Of a DNA stretch of 64,000 nucleotides, positions 1-7,770 are shown piece by piece. Made by a program: the position numbers and the translations under genes. Within the stretch, counting starts at the first letter, position 1; every line of letters starts with the position of its first letter. Below the pieces are notes generated by a model, which was not told the DNA's origin, made no database searches, and saw only the letters and a program-made list of their open reading frames with translations. This DNA is from Pelomonas sp. CA6 (GTDB lineage: Bacteria; Pseudomonadota; Gammaproteobacteria; Burkholderiales; Burkholderiaceae_C), in the NCBI RefSeq assembly GCF_022549225.1, contig NZ_JAKZFD010000011.1, positions 62,001 to 126,000 on the forward strand, written 5' to 3'.

Positions 1-349
1 CTTCATTCCGCGTCTCCAGTCTCCGTTGTGATGAAGGGATTCCGGGGAGGGGCCCCAGCCCCGGAAAAGACCATCGGTACCGACTGCGGCGGAGTCTATT
101 TAGACCTCAGAGGTCTGAGGTATAGGTACTAGCCTGTCACCAAGAGATGACAAGAGAACTCCAAGTCATTGATTTCAAATGACTAAACTGGCAAAGACAG
201 GGAATGTCACAAGTTCACGCGTCACAGACATCAGATGATTACGCTCTAGAGTGCGTCCCAGTCAGGACGTCGAGGCAGGCAGGGCCCGGACAAGGCTCAT
301 GCGATAGTCCTCTGATCTTTCACCCGTCCACGAGCGCGCAAAGGCATCC
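1..349. other. non-coding leader upstream of the GntR regulator
   Basis: No convincing gene is seen here. The stretch is less GC-rich than the coding DNA around it and holds two inverted repeats: a perfect 18-bp palindrome at 104-121 and TGTCA-N8-TGACA at 135-152. Both could serve the regulator that begins at 350. A small open frame at 204-422 overlaps the regulator start and looks like chance. Confidence 0.5.
104..121. promoter_or_regulatory. 18-bp palindrome, candidate operator
   Basis: ACCTCAGAGGTCTGAGGT is a perfect inverted repeat (arms ACCTCAGA/TCTGAGGT around GG). It lies 229 bp before the GntR/FadR-family gene in the intergenic leader. GntR regulators bind short palindromes, so autoregulation is possible. 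The sequence is not the classical TGGTNNNACCA FadR site, so the link is inference only. Confidence 0.35.
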
Positions 350-1057
350 ATGGTCACCCGGCTACCCACTTACCGTCAGGCCCAGATCGACATCAAGCTC
401 TACATCGAAAAGAACGGCCTGAAGCCCGGCGACGCGCTGCCCACCGAGGACCGGTTCGCTGAGGAACTGGGCGTCAGCCGTCTGTCGCTGCGCGAAGCGC
501 TCAAGGCACTGGACTCGCTGGGCATCGTCGAGTCCCGCCATGGCGACGGGGTCTACGTCAAGGCCTTCTCCTTCGACGCCATCCTGGACAACCTGCCCTA
601 TGCGATGGGCATGACGCGGGAGCAGGTGGACCATCTGGTGTATGCGCGCGCCTACCTCGAAATGGGGGCGGTACCCGATGTGATGCGCTACATCCAGCCC
701 GAGAACCTGAGGCGCTTGCGCGAACTCGCCGAGACCATGCAACAGAAGGCCCGGCAGGGCGAGTCCTTCACGGACGCCGACCATGCCTTCCACGTCGAGA
801 TGTACCGCTGCCTCGACAACCCCTTTCTCAACTCCCTGATCGACCTGTTCTGGCGCGCCTTCAACCGCATGAACGCGCAAGACCGCATCGCCCCCGTCGA
901 TCAGGCCACGCTGCTGAAGACCGCGCAGGACCATCTGGGCATCGTCGAAATGCTCGAACAGCGGGACATGTTCGGTTTGATGTCGGCCCATCGCCGCCAC
1001 TTCGAACAGCTGTTCAGCGCCCACCCGGTGCCGTCCGGCGCCGCATCCAGCCCCTGA
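350..1057 (+). CDS. GntR/FadR-family transcriptional regulator with FCD domain
   Basis: This 235-residue protein has an N-terminal winged helix (about residues 8-72, with the GntR recognition segment SRLSLREALKALDSLGIVE around 43-61). A helical FCD ligand domain fills the rest. Asp144, His148, His195 and His217 match the metal-binding set of FCD proteins. Such regulators usually repress sugar-acid or carboxylate catabolic genes and release DNA when they bind the substrate. It sits 86 bp ahead of the epimerase-kinase-aldolase genes on the same strand and is their most likely regulator. The ATG at 350 gives the expected length. The ligand cannot be told from sequence. Confidence 0.9.
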   Translation: MVTRLPTYRQAQIDIKLYIEKNGLKPGDALPTEDRFAEELGVSRLSLREALKALDSLGIVESRHGDGVYVKAFSFDAILDNLPYAMGMTREQVDHLVYARAYLEMGAVPDVMRYIQPENLRRLRELAETMQQKARQGESFTDADHAFHVEMYRCLDNPFLNSLIDLFWRAFNRMNAQDRIAPVDQATLLKTAQDHLGIVEMLEQRDMFGLMSAHRRHFEQLFSAHPVPSGAASSP

Positions 1058-1143
1058 GGGTCCTCTGGACCTGCCGGTTCGCGCCCGGTCCCCAGGGGCC
1101 GGAAAACTCCGGAGCGCCCCCTCGTCTTCTTGTGAGCCTCGCC

Positions 1144-2361
1144 ATGCCGACCTCGATCACCCCGCCCCTGCCAGATTTCCACCAGCGCCAGGTGCTGCTG
1201 GACCATGTGCGGCACACGCTGGGCTTCTACCACCCGCGGGCGCGGGACCCGAGCGGCGGCTTCCACCACTTTCTCAAGGACGACGGCCGCGTCTTCGACG
1301 CGCGGACGCGCCACCTGGTCAGCAGCACGCGCTATGTGTTTCTCTGGTCGATGGCGGCACGCCATTTTCCGGACGAGCCGGCTTATCTCGACCATGCGCG
1401 GCATGCGGTGACCTTTCTGCGGCAGGCGCACCATGATCCCGCCAGCGGTGGCTATCTGTGGCTGCTGGACTGGGACCAGGGGCGCGCGACGGCGCTGGAT
1501 CGCACCCAGCACTGCTACGGCCTGGCCTTCGTGCTGCTGGCCTATGCACATGCGCTGATGGCCGGCATCGGCGAGGCGTGCGCCTGGCTGGACGAGACCT
1601 TCGCGCTCATGGAGCAGCGCTTCTGGCAGGCCGAACATGGGCTGTACGCCGACGAGGCCGGCCCCGACTGGGTGCTGGCGCCCTACCGCGGCCAGAACGC
1701 GAACATGCATGCGGTCGAAGCCTGTCTCGCGGCCTACGAGGCCACGCAGCAGGTCCGCTTTCTGGACCGCGCCGAACAGGTCGCCAGCCACATCGTGCGG
1801 CGCCAGACCGCGCTGACCGACGGGCTGATGATCTGGGAGCACTATCACCGCGACTGGACGCCCGACTGGGACTACAACAAGGGCGACATGAGCAACATCT
1901 TCCGCCCCTGGGGCTACCAGCCGGGCCATTTCACCGAATGGGCCAAGCTGCTGCTGTTGCTGGAGCGCCAGCGCCCGCTGCCTTGGCTGCTGGAGCGCGC
2001 CGAAGCCCTGTTCGAGCGTGCCTTCGACAAGGCCTGGGACCCGGTCCATCAGGGCCTCTACTACGGCTTTGGGCCCGACTTCGCCATCTGCGACGAACGC
2101 AAATACCACTGGGTGCAATGCGAAAGCCTGGCCACGGCGGCCTTGTTGGGCCATCGCACCGGCAAGCCGCTGTACTGGGACTGGTACGAGCGACTGTGGC
2201 GTTACTGCTGGACGCACTGGGTGGACCACAGGCACGGGGCCTGGTTCCGGCTGCTCAGCCGCGCCAACGTCAGCACCACCGACGAGAAGAGCCCGGCCGG
2301 CAAGGTGGACTACCACACGACCGGCGCCTGTTACGACATCCTCCGCGTCCTGCCCCGATGA
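1144..2361 (+). CDS. AGE-family epimerase/isomerase (N-acylglucosamine 2-epimerase family)
   Basis: The protein has 405 residues and the (alpha/alpha)6-barrel pattern of the AGE family. Recognisable conserved segments are HCYGLAF, NANMHAVEA, GYQPGHFTEWA and KYHWVQCE, which supply the catalytic histidines. The family includes GlcNAc 2-epimerase, cellobiose 2-epimerase, mannose isomerase and sulfoquinovose isomerase YihS. Length and the PGHFTEWA motif fit the mannose isomerase/YihS side, but the substrate is not resolved. A GTG twelve bases upstream (1132) is in frame; the ATG at 1144 was preferred. The stop overlaps the next start by four bases (ATGA), so it is translationally coupled to the kinase. 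Confidence 0.85.
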   Translation: MPTSITPPLPDFHQRQVLLDHVRHTLGFYHPRARDPSGGFHHFLKDDGRVFDARTRHLVSSTRYVFLWSMAARHFPDEPAYLDHARHAVTFLRQAHHDPASGGYLWLLDWDQGRATALDRTQHCYGLAFVLLAYAHALMAGIGEACAWLDETFALMEQRFWQAEHGLYADEAGPDWVLAPYRGQNANMHAVEACLAAYEATQQVRFLDRAEQVASHIVRRQTALTDGLMIWEHYHRDWTPDWDYNKGDMSNIFRPWGYQPGHFTEWAKLLLLLERQRPLPWLLERAEALFERAFDKAWDPVHQGLYYGFGPDFAICDERKYHWVQCESLATAALLGHRTGKPLYWDWYERLWRYCWTHWVDHRHGAWFRLLSRANVSTTDEKSPAGKVDYHTTGACYDILRVLPR

Positions 2362-3287
2362 GCCGACCGCTGCCCGAATTCGTGGCCCTGGGCGAGGCGC
2401 TCACCGACCTGATCCGCGCCGACGGCGACCGCTGGGTGGCCAGAAGCGGCGGCTCCACCTGGAATGTCGCGCGCGCCGCGGCCACGCTGGGTCTGCACAG
2501 CGCCTTTGCCGGCGCGGTCAGCGTCTGCTGCTTTGGCGACGCGCTGTGGTCGGCCAGCGCCGACGCCGGGCTGGACCTGCGCTTTGCGCAGCGCGTCGAA
2601 CGCTCGCCCCTGCTGGCCATCGTCCCTCAGTCCCACCCGCCCAGCTACTTCTTTGTCGGTGACGACAGCGCCGACCTGCACTTCGACGCACTCGCGTTGC
2701 CGGCGGGATGGATGGCCCATGCGCGCTGGGCCCATTTCGGCGGCATCAGCCTGGCGCGCGAGCCCCTGGCTTCGCGCCTGCTGGCACTCGCCGCCTCCCT
2801 GCATGCGCAGGGCGTCGCGATCAGCTACGACCTGAACTTCCGCCGCGCGGTGGACCGGGCCTGTCTGCTGCGCGGCTTCGAGCACCTGTGCCGGCTCGCC
2901 GCCGTGATCAAGCTCTCGGACGAGGATCTGCAGGGCCTGATGCCGGACACGGAGCCCGCAATGGCACTGGCGCGCGTGCACGCACTGAATCCCGAAGCCT
3001 GGCTGCTGTTCACCGAGGGCGCCCGGGGTGCCCGGCTGATCACGCCCCAAGGCCGCTGGCACGCCGACGCGCCGCCGATCCTGCCGGTCGACACATTGGG
3101 CGCGGGGGATGCGGCGATGGCTGGATTGGTGGCCAGCCGGGCGCGCGAACCGGAGGCATCGGCCGCGCAGCATCTCGCGTTCGCCGTGGCCGCGGGCAGC
3201 GCGGCCTGCCTGCATGCCGGAGCCCATCCACCCGCGCTGTCCACCGTGCTGGCGCTGCGCGACGGCCTCCACGTCCGGCCGTTGTGA
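2358..3287 (+). CDS. PfkB-family sugar kinase
   Basis: A 309-residue ribokinase/PfkB-fold kinase that transfers phosphate from ATP to a sugar hydroxyl. The N-terminal signature is GGSTWNVARAAATLG and the C-terminal one is DTLGAGDAAMAGL, with catalytic base Asp251. It most resembles fructokinases or 2-keto-3-deoxysugar kinases. It lies between an AGE isomerase and an aldolase, so it would phosphorylate the isomerised sugar before cleavage. It is coupled to the preceding gene through ATGA and is followed 18 bases later by the aldolase. The exact substrate is unknown. Confidence 0.88.
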   Translation: MSRPLPEFVALGEALTDLIRADGDRWVARSGGSTWNVARAAATLGLHSAFAGAVSVCCFGDALWSASADAGLDLRFAQRVERSPLLAIVPQSHPPSYFFVGDDSADLHFDALALPAGWMAHARWAHFGGISLAREPLASRLLALAASLHAQGVAISYDLNFRRAVDRACLLRGFEHLCRLAAVIKLSDEDLQGLMPDTEPAMALARVHALNPEAWLLFTEGARGARLITPQGRWHADAPPILPVDTLGAGDAAMAGLVASRAREPEASAAQHLAFAVAAGSAACLHAGAHPPALSTVLALRDGLHVRPL

Positions 3288-3305
3288 ACCACGGAGCCCC
3301 CCTCC

Positions 3306-4253
3306 ATGAACGACACCTTTCCCCGCGGCAATTGGGCCACGCTGCTGCTGCCCATCCAGCCCGACGAGACCATCGACTACGAAAGCCTGGACGAGGAAAT
3401 CCGCCGGCTCATCGCCTGCGGCGTCGACGGCATCTACTCCAATGGCACCGCCGGCGAGTTCCACAACCAGAGCGAAGCCGAGTTCGATCGCATCCACGAA
3501 ATCCTCGCGCGCCGCTGCCATGCCGCGCGCATGCCCTTCCAGATCGGCGTCAGCCATCCCAGCCCCTGGCAGTCGCTGCAGCGGCTGGAGCGCAGCATTG
3601 GCTACGCGCCCATGGCCTTCCAGGTGATCCTGCCCGACTGGTTCCCGCCCACCGAAGAAGAGCAGATCGCCTTCCTGCGCCGGCTCGCCGCCGTGTCCGC
3701 TTCGGTGCGGCTGGTGCTGTACAACCCGCCGCATGCCAAGCTCAGGCTCGCGCCCGCGGCGTTCGGGCGGCTGAAGAAGGCCGTTCCGCAACTGGTGGGC
3801 GTCAAGGTGCCCGGCGGCGACGAGGCCTGGTATGAGCAGATGCGCCAGCACATGCGTGAACTCTCCGTCTTCGTGCCCGGCCATCTGCTGGCCAGCGGCG
3901 TCGAACGGGGCGCCCATGGCGCCTACTCCAACATGGCCTGCCTGCAGCCCGCCGTCGCGCAGGACTGGACACGGCTGATGCAGACCGACCTGCCCGCGGC
4001 GCTGGCGCTGGAGCAGCGGATCCGCCGGTTCATGCAGGAACAGATCGTCCCCTTCATCGCCGAGCGCCGCTTCGCCAACCCGGCCTGCGACAAATTCCTG
4101 GCCCACCTGGGCGGCTGGACGACGCTGAGCCCGCGCATGCGCTGGCCCTATCGCTCCATCCCGGAGACCGAGGCCGGCCGCGTGCGCCAGGCTGCGGCGC
4201 GGCTGATTCCAGAGTTCTTGCAGCCCCTGCCGGCGGCCGCGCTGGCCGGTTAG
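3306..4253 (+). CDS. DapA-superfamily (class I, Schiff-base) aldolase/synthase
   Basis: This is a 315-residue TIM-barrel protein of the dihydrodipicolinate synthase/N-acetylneuraminate lyase family. It shows the substrate loop NGTAGEFH near residue 46, the proton-shuttling Tyr139 in LVLYNPP and the Schiff-base Lys167 in GVKVPGG. Family members split or join pyruvate and an aldehyde (KDG aldolase, sialic acid lyase, 4-hydroxy-2-oxoglutarate aldolase). Because it follows an isomerase and a kinase it is probably catabolic rather than the lysine enzyme DapA. It ends the operon, converging on the esterase gene with only four bases between the stops. Confidence 0.85.
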   Translation: MNDTFPRGNWATLLLPIQPDETIDYESLDEEIRRLIACGVDGIYSNGTAGEFHNQSEAEFDRIHEILARRCHAARMPFQIGVSHPSPWQSLQRLERSIGYAPMAFQVILPDWFPPTEEEQIAFLRRLAAVSASVRLVLYNPPHAKLRLAPAAFGRLKKAVPQLVGVKVPGGDEAWYEQMRQHMRELSVFVPGHLLASGVERGAHGAYSNMACLQPAVAQDWTRLMQTDLPAALALEQRIRRFMQEQIVPFIAERRFANPACDKFLAHLGGWTTLSPRMRWPYRSIPETEAGRVRQAAARLIPEFLQPLPAAALAG

Positions 4254-4257
4254 CCGG

Positions 4258-5124
4258 TTAGCCCGGCCCCGCGCGCCGCAGCAGCCCGTCCAGGCGCTGC
4301 TGCAGCAAGGGCCATCCCGCCGGCACGAGGCCGTCCTTGGGCAGCATGCCAAAGTGATCGGCACCGGGAAGCAGGCACAGCGCGACCGCCGGGCCGGCGC
4401 GCTCGCAGAAGGCCAGCGCCTGCTCCATGGACACCACAGCATCGGCCTGCCCATGCATCACCAGGCCCGACACCCCGGGCGGCAGACCCAGCCGCGTGGG
4501 ACAGGCCTGCGCCAGCCGCTCTTCGCAGCGCTCGACCGGCCCGCCCAGCAGGCGCTCGACCTGCTGGGGCTGTTCCATGTCCCACCACCGATCCAGGCAC
4601 AGCAGGCCCGCCAGCAGCACAACCTGACTGGGCCGCAGCGGATCGGCCACGAACAGCTCGCTGTCCGGGCAGAGCCGCTCGCGGCAAGCCGACCAGGCCG
4701 CCAGATGCGCGCCAGCGGAGTGGCCGACCACCGTCAGCCGGCGCAGGTCGATCGGATGGTGGTCGGCGAGCACGCGCAGATGGTCCAGACCGCGGGCCAC
4801 GTCCTGGAGCACCGCGGGCCACGGCGCGGCGGTGTTGGGGCCTTGGGCCTGCATGCGCCGGAACTCGAGGTTCCACACCGCCACATCGCCGCGCCGCGCC
4901 AGCCACTCCACCAGATGCAGGGTCGGATAGCTGCGCAGGCTCTGGTTGTCCTTCCACCAGCCCCCGTGCAGCACGGCGACCACCGGCAGCCGGCCCTCGC
5001 ACACGGACGGCTGGGCGCCCGGCCGAGCACGAGACGCGGGCAGGTGGAGCTCGCCGAACTGGCTGGGCAGCGGGCCGTAGGCGATGCGCAGTCGAAGCGC
5101 CCCATTCCCTTCAGTAGAAGTCAT
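4258..5124 (-). CDS. alpha/beta hydrolase (esterase/lipase type)
   Basis: The 288-residue protein has an alpha/beta-hydrolase fold. The oxyanion motif is HGGWW, the nucleophile elbow is GHSAGAHL (Ser), the acid is probably the Asp of HGQADAVV and the base the His of GADHFGML. This pattern fits the HSL-like or kynurenine-formamidase-like carboxylesterase group; there is no signal peptide, so it is cytoplasmic. It is the last gene of a three-gene minus-strand operon, and its start overlaps the end of the aldo/keto reductase gene by 14 bases. Substrate unknown; removal of acyl groups from a sugar or sugar acid would fit the neighbourhood. Confidence 0.8.
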   Translation of the reverse strand: MTSTEGNGALRLRIAYGPLPSQFGELHLPASRARPGAQPSVCEGRLPVVAVLHGGWWKDNQSLRSYPTLHLVEWLARRGDVAVWNLEFRRMQAQGPNTAAPWPAVLQDVARGLDHLRVLADHHPIDLRRLTVVGHSAGAHLAAWSACRERLCPDSELFVADPLRPSQVVLLAGLLCLDRWWDMEQPQQVERLLGGPVERCEERLAQACPTRLGLPPGVSGLVMHGQADAVVSMEQALAFCERAGPAVALCLLPGADHFGMLPKDGLVPAGWPLLQQRLDGLLRRAGPG

Positions 5125-6106
5125 GGGGCCAACGGTGGGACCGCAGCGCCTGCACCAGCGGCGCCGACATCGGCGCGGCGTTCAGCGCCCGCACATTGGC
5201 CACGACCTCGTCCGGCGAGCGCATGCCGCAGGCGATGGTGGACACCGCCGGATCGCTGAGGCAGTACTGCAGCGCCGCCACCGCCAGATCGTCATAGGCC
5301 GGCGCCACCGCCGCGCGCAAGGCGTCCACGCGGCGCAGCGTCTCGGCAAAGCGCTCCTCGCTGTACATCTGGCGGCGCTTGTCGTCCGCCGCCCAGGCGT
5401 CGCGGGTCGCGGCTGTCCAGCGGCCGGTCAGCGCGCCGGAGTCGAAGGGCACCCGGGCGATGAAGGCCGTCCCGCTGTCCCGCCCGGCCGGAAACAAGGC
5501 GTCGCCCGGCGCCTGCTCGAACAGGTTGAACATCACCTGGATGGCGCTGACCAGGCGGGTCCGCGCCAGTGCCACGCCGGTGTCCGGCCGCAGGTCGGGC
5601 AGCGACACGCCGATCCAGCGCACCTTGCCCGCCACCACCAGGTCGAGCAGCCCGGGCAGCCAATCCAGCTCTTCCAGACCGTCCTCGATCCACAGATGAA
5701 GCTGCAGCAGGTCGATGGTGTCGCGCCGCAGCCGGCGCAGCGAGGCCTCGACCTCCTGCTGGACATAGGCGCGCGGATACTGGCCCCGCATGCGGTCCAG
5801 CCGCGTCTGGCCCGCGCGACGACCCAGCGGCAGCACCTTGGTCGCTACCCGGACGTCCTGCCCCGGGCGCAGCCTCAAGGCCTCGCCAACGATCTCTTCG
5901 CTGCGGCCGTTGCCATAGGCCGCGGCGGTGTCCACCAGGTTGATGCCATGGTCGAAGCCCGCCAGCAGCGCCGCGACGCCCTGCTCCCGCGAGACCTCGC
6001 CCCAGGTGCCGCCCAGCTGCCAGGCACCGAAGCTCAGCGCGCTCACCTTCCAGCCGGTACTGCCAAAGGCGCGCAAGCGCATCCCGCCCGGGTCTGTCTG
6101 GGCCAT
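5111..6106 (-). CDS. aldo/keto reductase
   Basis: A 331-residue NAD(P)H-dependent oxidoreductase with an AKR TIM barrel. The catalytic Asp and Tyr are seen in NLVDTAAAYGNGRSEE and the Lys in VATKVLPLG. HLWIEDGLEEL occupies the region of the active-site His. It resembles the AKR subgroup that includes L-fucose/galactose dehydrogenases and is common in sugar-use clusters. It is coupled to both neighbours: its ATG shares one base with the dioxygenase stop (TGATG), and its end overlaps the esterase start. It would oxidise or reduce a sugar or sugar-derived aldehyde; the direction is unknown. Confidence 0.85.
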   Translation of the reverse strand: MAQTDPGGMRLRAFGSTGWKVSALSFGAWQLGGTWGEVSREQGVAALLAGFDHGINLVDTAAAYGNGRSEEIVGEALRLRPGQDVRVATKVLPLGRRAGQTRLDRMRGQYPRAYVQQEVEASLRRLRRDTIDLLQLHLWIEDGLEELDWLPGLLDLVVAGKVRWIGVSLPDLRPDTGVALARTRLVSAIQVMFNLFEQAPGDALFPAGRDSGTAFIARVPFDSGALTGRWTAATRDAWAADDKRRQMYSEERFAETLRRVDALRAAVAPAYDDLAVAALQYCLSDPAVSTIACGMRSPDEVVANVRALNAAPMSAPLVQALRSHRWPHDFY

Positions 6107-6876
6107 CAGATCCGCCCCTCGATGCGCAGACGCTCGTCCAGCCGCTGTTGGTAGGCGTCCTTGGACACCTGGTCCAGGCCGGCGCTGACGGCGTAGTAGA
6201 TGAAGCCCAGCGCGCGGCGCGAACGGGTGGCCGAGCGATTGGCGCCGGCCCAGTGCACCGTGTAGGCGTCGTGGATCAGGAAGGTCCCGGGCCGGCCCGG
6301 GCAGGCCACCGTGGCGGCACGGTCTTCTTCGCTGCCGAAGTCGGTCATGCCCTGCGAAAACCCGAGGACCTGCGTGAAGCCGTGCGGCCGGAAGGTCCGG
6401 CTCTGGTGGGAGCCGCGCAGATAGTGGATGCAGCCGTTCTCGTCATCCACCGGCTCCAGCGCCAGCCAGCCCGTGACGGCGCGGCAAGGCTGGAGATGAA
6501 AGTAGTAGCCGTCCTGGTGCGGCGGCGTCGCCTGGCCGATGCCCGCGGGCTTGTTGAAGAACTGCATGTTCTGCGGCACGACGGCCTCGCCCAGCACGGT
6601 CTCGGCGATCTGCCGGACGGGGCCATCGAACATCAGCCGATGGAAGAAGGCGCTGTACTCGTAGAGTTTTTGCAGCTGCTTGATGCTGGCGCGGTCCGCG
6701 CGGTCTTCGTAGTACACCCGCTCGGGCGGCATGCGCGGCACCTCCTCGACCAGGAATCGGTCCACCTCGGCGCGGATCTGCGCCATCTGTTCGGCGTCGA
6801 ACAGCGGGTCCACGGCGACGAAGCCGTCGCGGTCGAATCGGGATTTCAGTTCGGGCAAGAGTCGTTGCTGGTTCAT
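6106..6876 (-). CDS. phytanoyl-CoA dioxygenase (PhyH) family Fe(II)/2-oxoglutarate oxygenase
   Basis: The 256-residue protein carries the double-stranded beta-helix iron site: His120 and Asp122 in PPHQDGYY and distal His208, with a downstream arginine (Arg214-Arg220 region) for 2-oxoglutarate. PhyH proteins hydroxylate many small molecules, and the fatty-acyl-CoA name should not be read as a substrate call. The ATG at 6876 follows a GAGAGG ribosome site. A longer in-frame extension to 6978 would run into the AraC gene and was rejected. It leads the three-gene operon with the reductase and esterase and diverges from the AraC regulator, a common pairing in sugar-use loci. Confidence 0.85.
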   Translation of the reverse strand: MNQQRLLPELKSRFDRDGFVAVDPLFDAEQMAQIRAEVDRFLVEEVPRMPPERVYYEDRADRASIKQLQKLYEYSAFFHRLMFDGPVRQIAETVLGEAVVPQNMQFFNKPAGIGQATPPHQDGYYFHLQPCRAVTGWLALEPVDDENGCIHYLRGSHQSRTFRPHGFTQVLGFSQGMTDFGSEEDRAATVACPGRPGTFLIHDAYTVHWAGANRSATRSRRALGFIYYAVSAGLDQVSKDAYQQRLDERLRIEGRI

Positions 6877-6962
6877 CGTGGCCTCTCGTTGGAGTGCCGC
6901 GAGATTAGGCGGCAGGGCAGCGATTGCGCAGAGAGAGTCGCGATGGAAACATAGGAAATCCG

Positions 6963-7766
6963 ATGAAGTTCGCGCCATCGCCCGCCCTCCCCGACCGCGC
7001 CATGATCGACACCGCCTCCGACATCACCTTCCTGCGCCAGGACAGCGGCCGCTTCGACCGGCGCCATGCCGTGGGCCCGGTCTGCTGGCCGCACTTCGAC
7101 CTGCTGTGGCTGCACGAGGGCCGGCTGCGCCTGCAGCTCGACGCGAGCCGCGACACGGTGGAGCTGTGCGCGCCGGATGGCGTGCTGCTCTTCCCCGCGA
7201 CCCCGTTCTCGGGCCAGGCGACAACGCCGCACGCCGAAGCCTCGATCTGTCATTTCCGATTGCCCACGGAGCACGCGCCGGGTTGGCGCCGCCCCCGGGC
7301 CACCGAGGCGCTGGCCCTGCAGGCGATGGTCGTGCTGTCCTTGCGCCTGGCGCGGCAGGGGGCCGAGCTGCGGCGCCGCCAGCGCCTGCTCGCCGCCGTG
7401 CTGGACGGCTTCGGCGGCGAGGCCGCGCCCGCGCCTGCGGACCACCGCATCGACCGGGCTTGGCGGCTGGCGGCCGAACGCCTGCATCGCATCCGCGGCC
7501 TCAGCGACGTCGCGGCGCAGGCCGGTCTGTCGGAAAGCAGCTTCCGCGCGAGCCATCGCGCCTGGCGGGGCGACTCGGCGGGCGCGGCGCTGACGGCCTT
7601 GAGGCTGGGGCGGGCCGAGCATCTGCTCGCGACGACGCGGCTGAGCATTGCCGAGATCGCGCTGGCCGTTGGCTACGGCCATGCGGAAACGCTATCGCAG
7701 GCCTTCCGACGCACCCGCGGGCTCAGCCCGGGCGCCTGGCGCCAGGCCCAGCGGCCCTTTGCCTGA
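6963..7766 (+). CDS. AraC-family transcriptional regulator
   Basis: This 267-residue protein has an N-terminal cupin-like sensing half (about 1-150) and a C-terminal pair of helix-turn-helix units: GLSDVAAQAGLSESSFRASH and SIAEIALAVGYGHAETLSQ, followed by FRRTRGLSPGAWR, the AraC signature. It is divergent from the dioxygenase-reductase-esterase operon with 86 bases between, so it probably activates that operon in response to a metabolite. The ATG at 6963 was chosen over a TTG at 6924. Confidence 0.88.
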   Translation: MKFAPSPALPDRAMIDTASDITFLRQDSGRFDRRHAVGPVCWPHFDLLWLHEGRLRLQLDASRDTVELCAPDGVLLFPATPFSGQATTPHAEASICHFRLPTEHAPGWRRPRATEALALQAMVVLSLRLARQGAELRRRQRLLAAVLDGFGGEAAPAPADHRIDRAWRLAAERLHRIRGLSDVAAQAGLSESSFRASHRAWRGDSAGAALTALRLGRAEHLLATTRLSIAEIALAVGYGHAETLSQAFRRTRGLSPGAWRQAQRPFA

Positions 7767-7770
7767 GCCC

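Noticed and set aside
204-422. Short frame overlapping the start of the GntR regulator
   Set aside because: No ribosome site or motif, and it overlaps the real gene in another frame.
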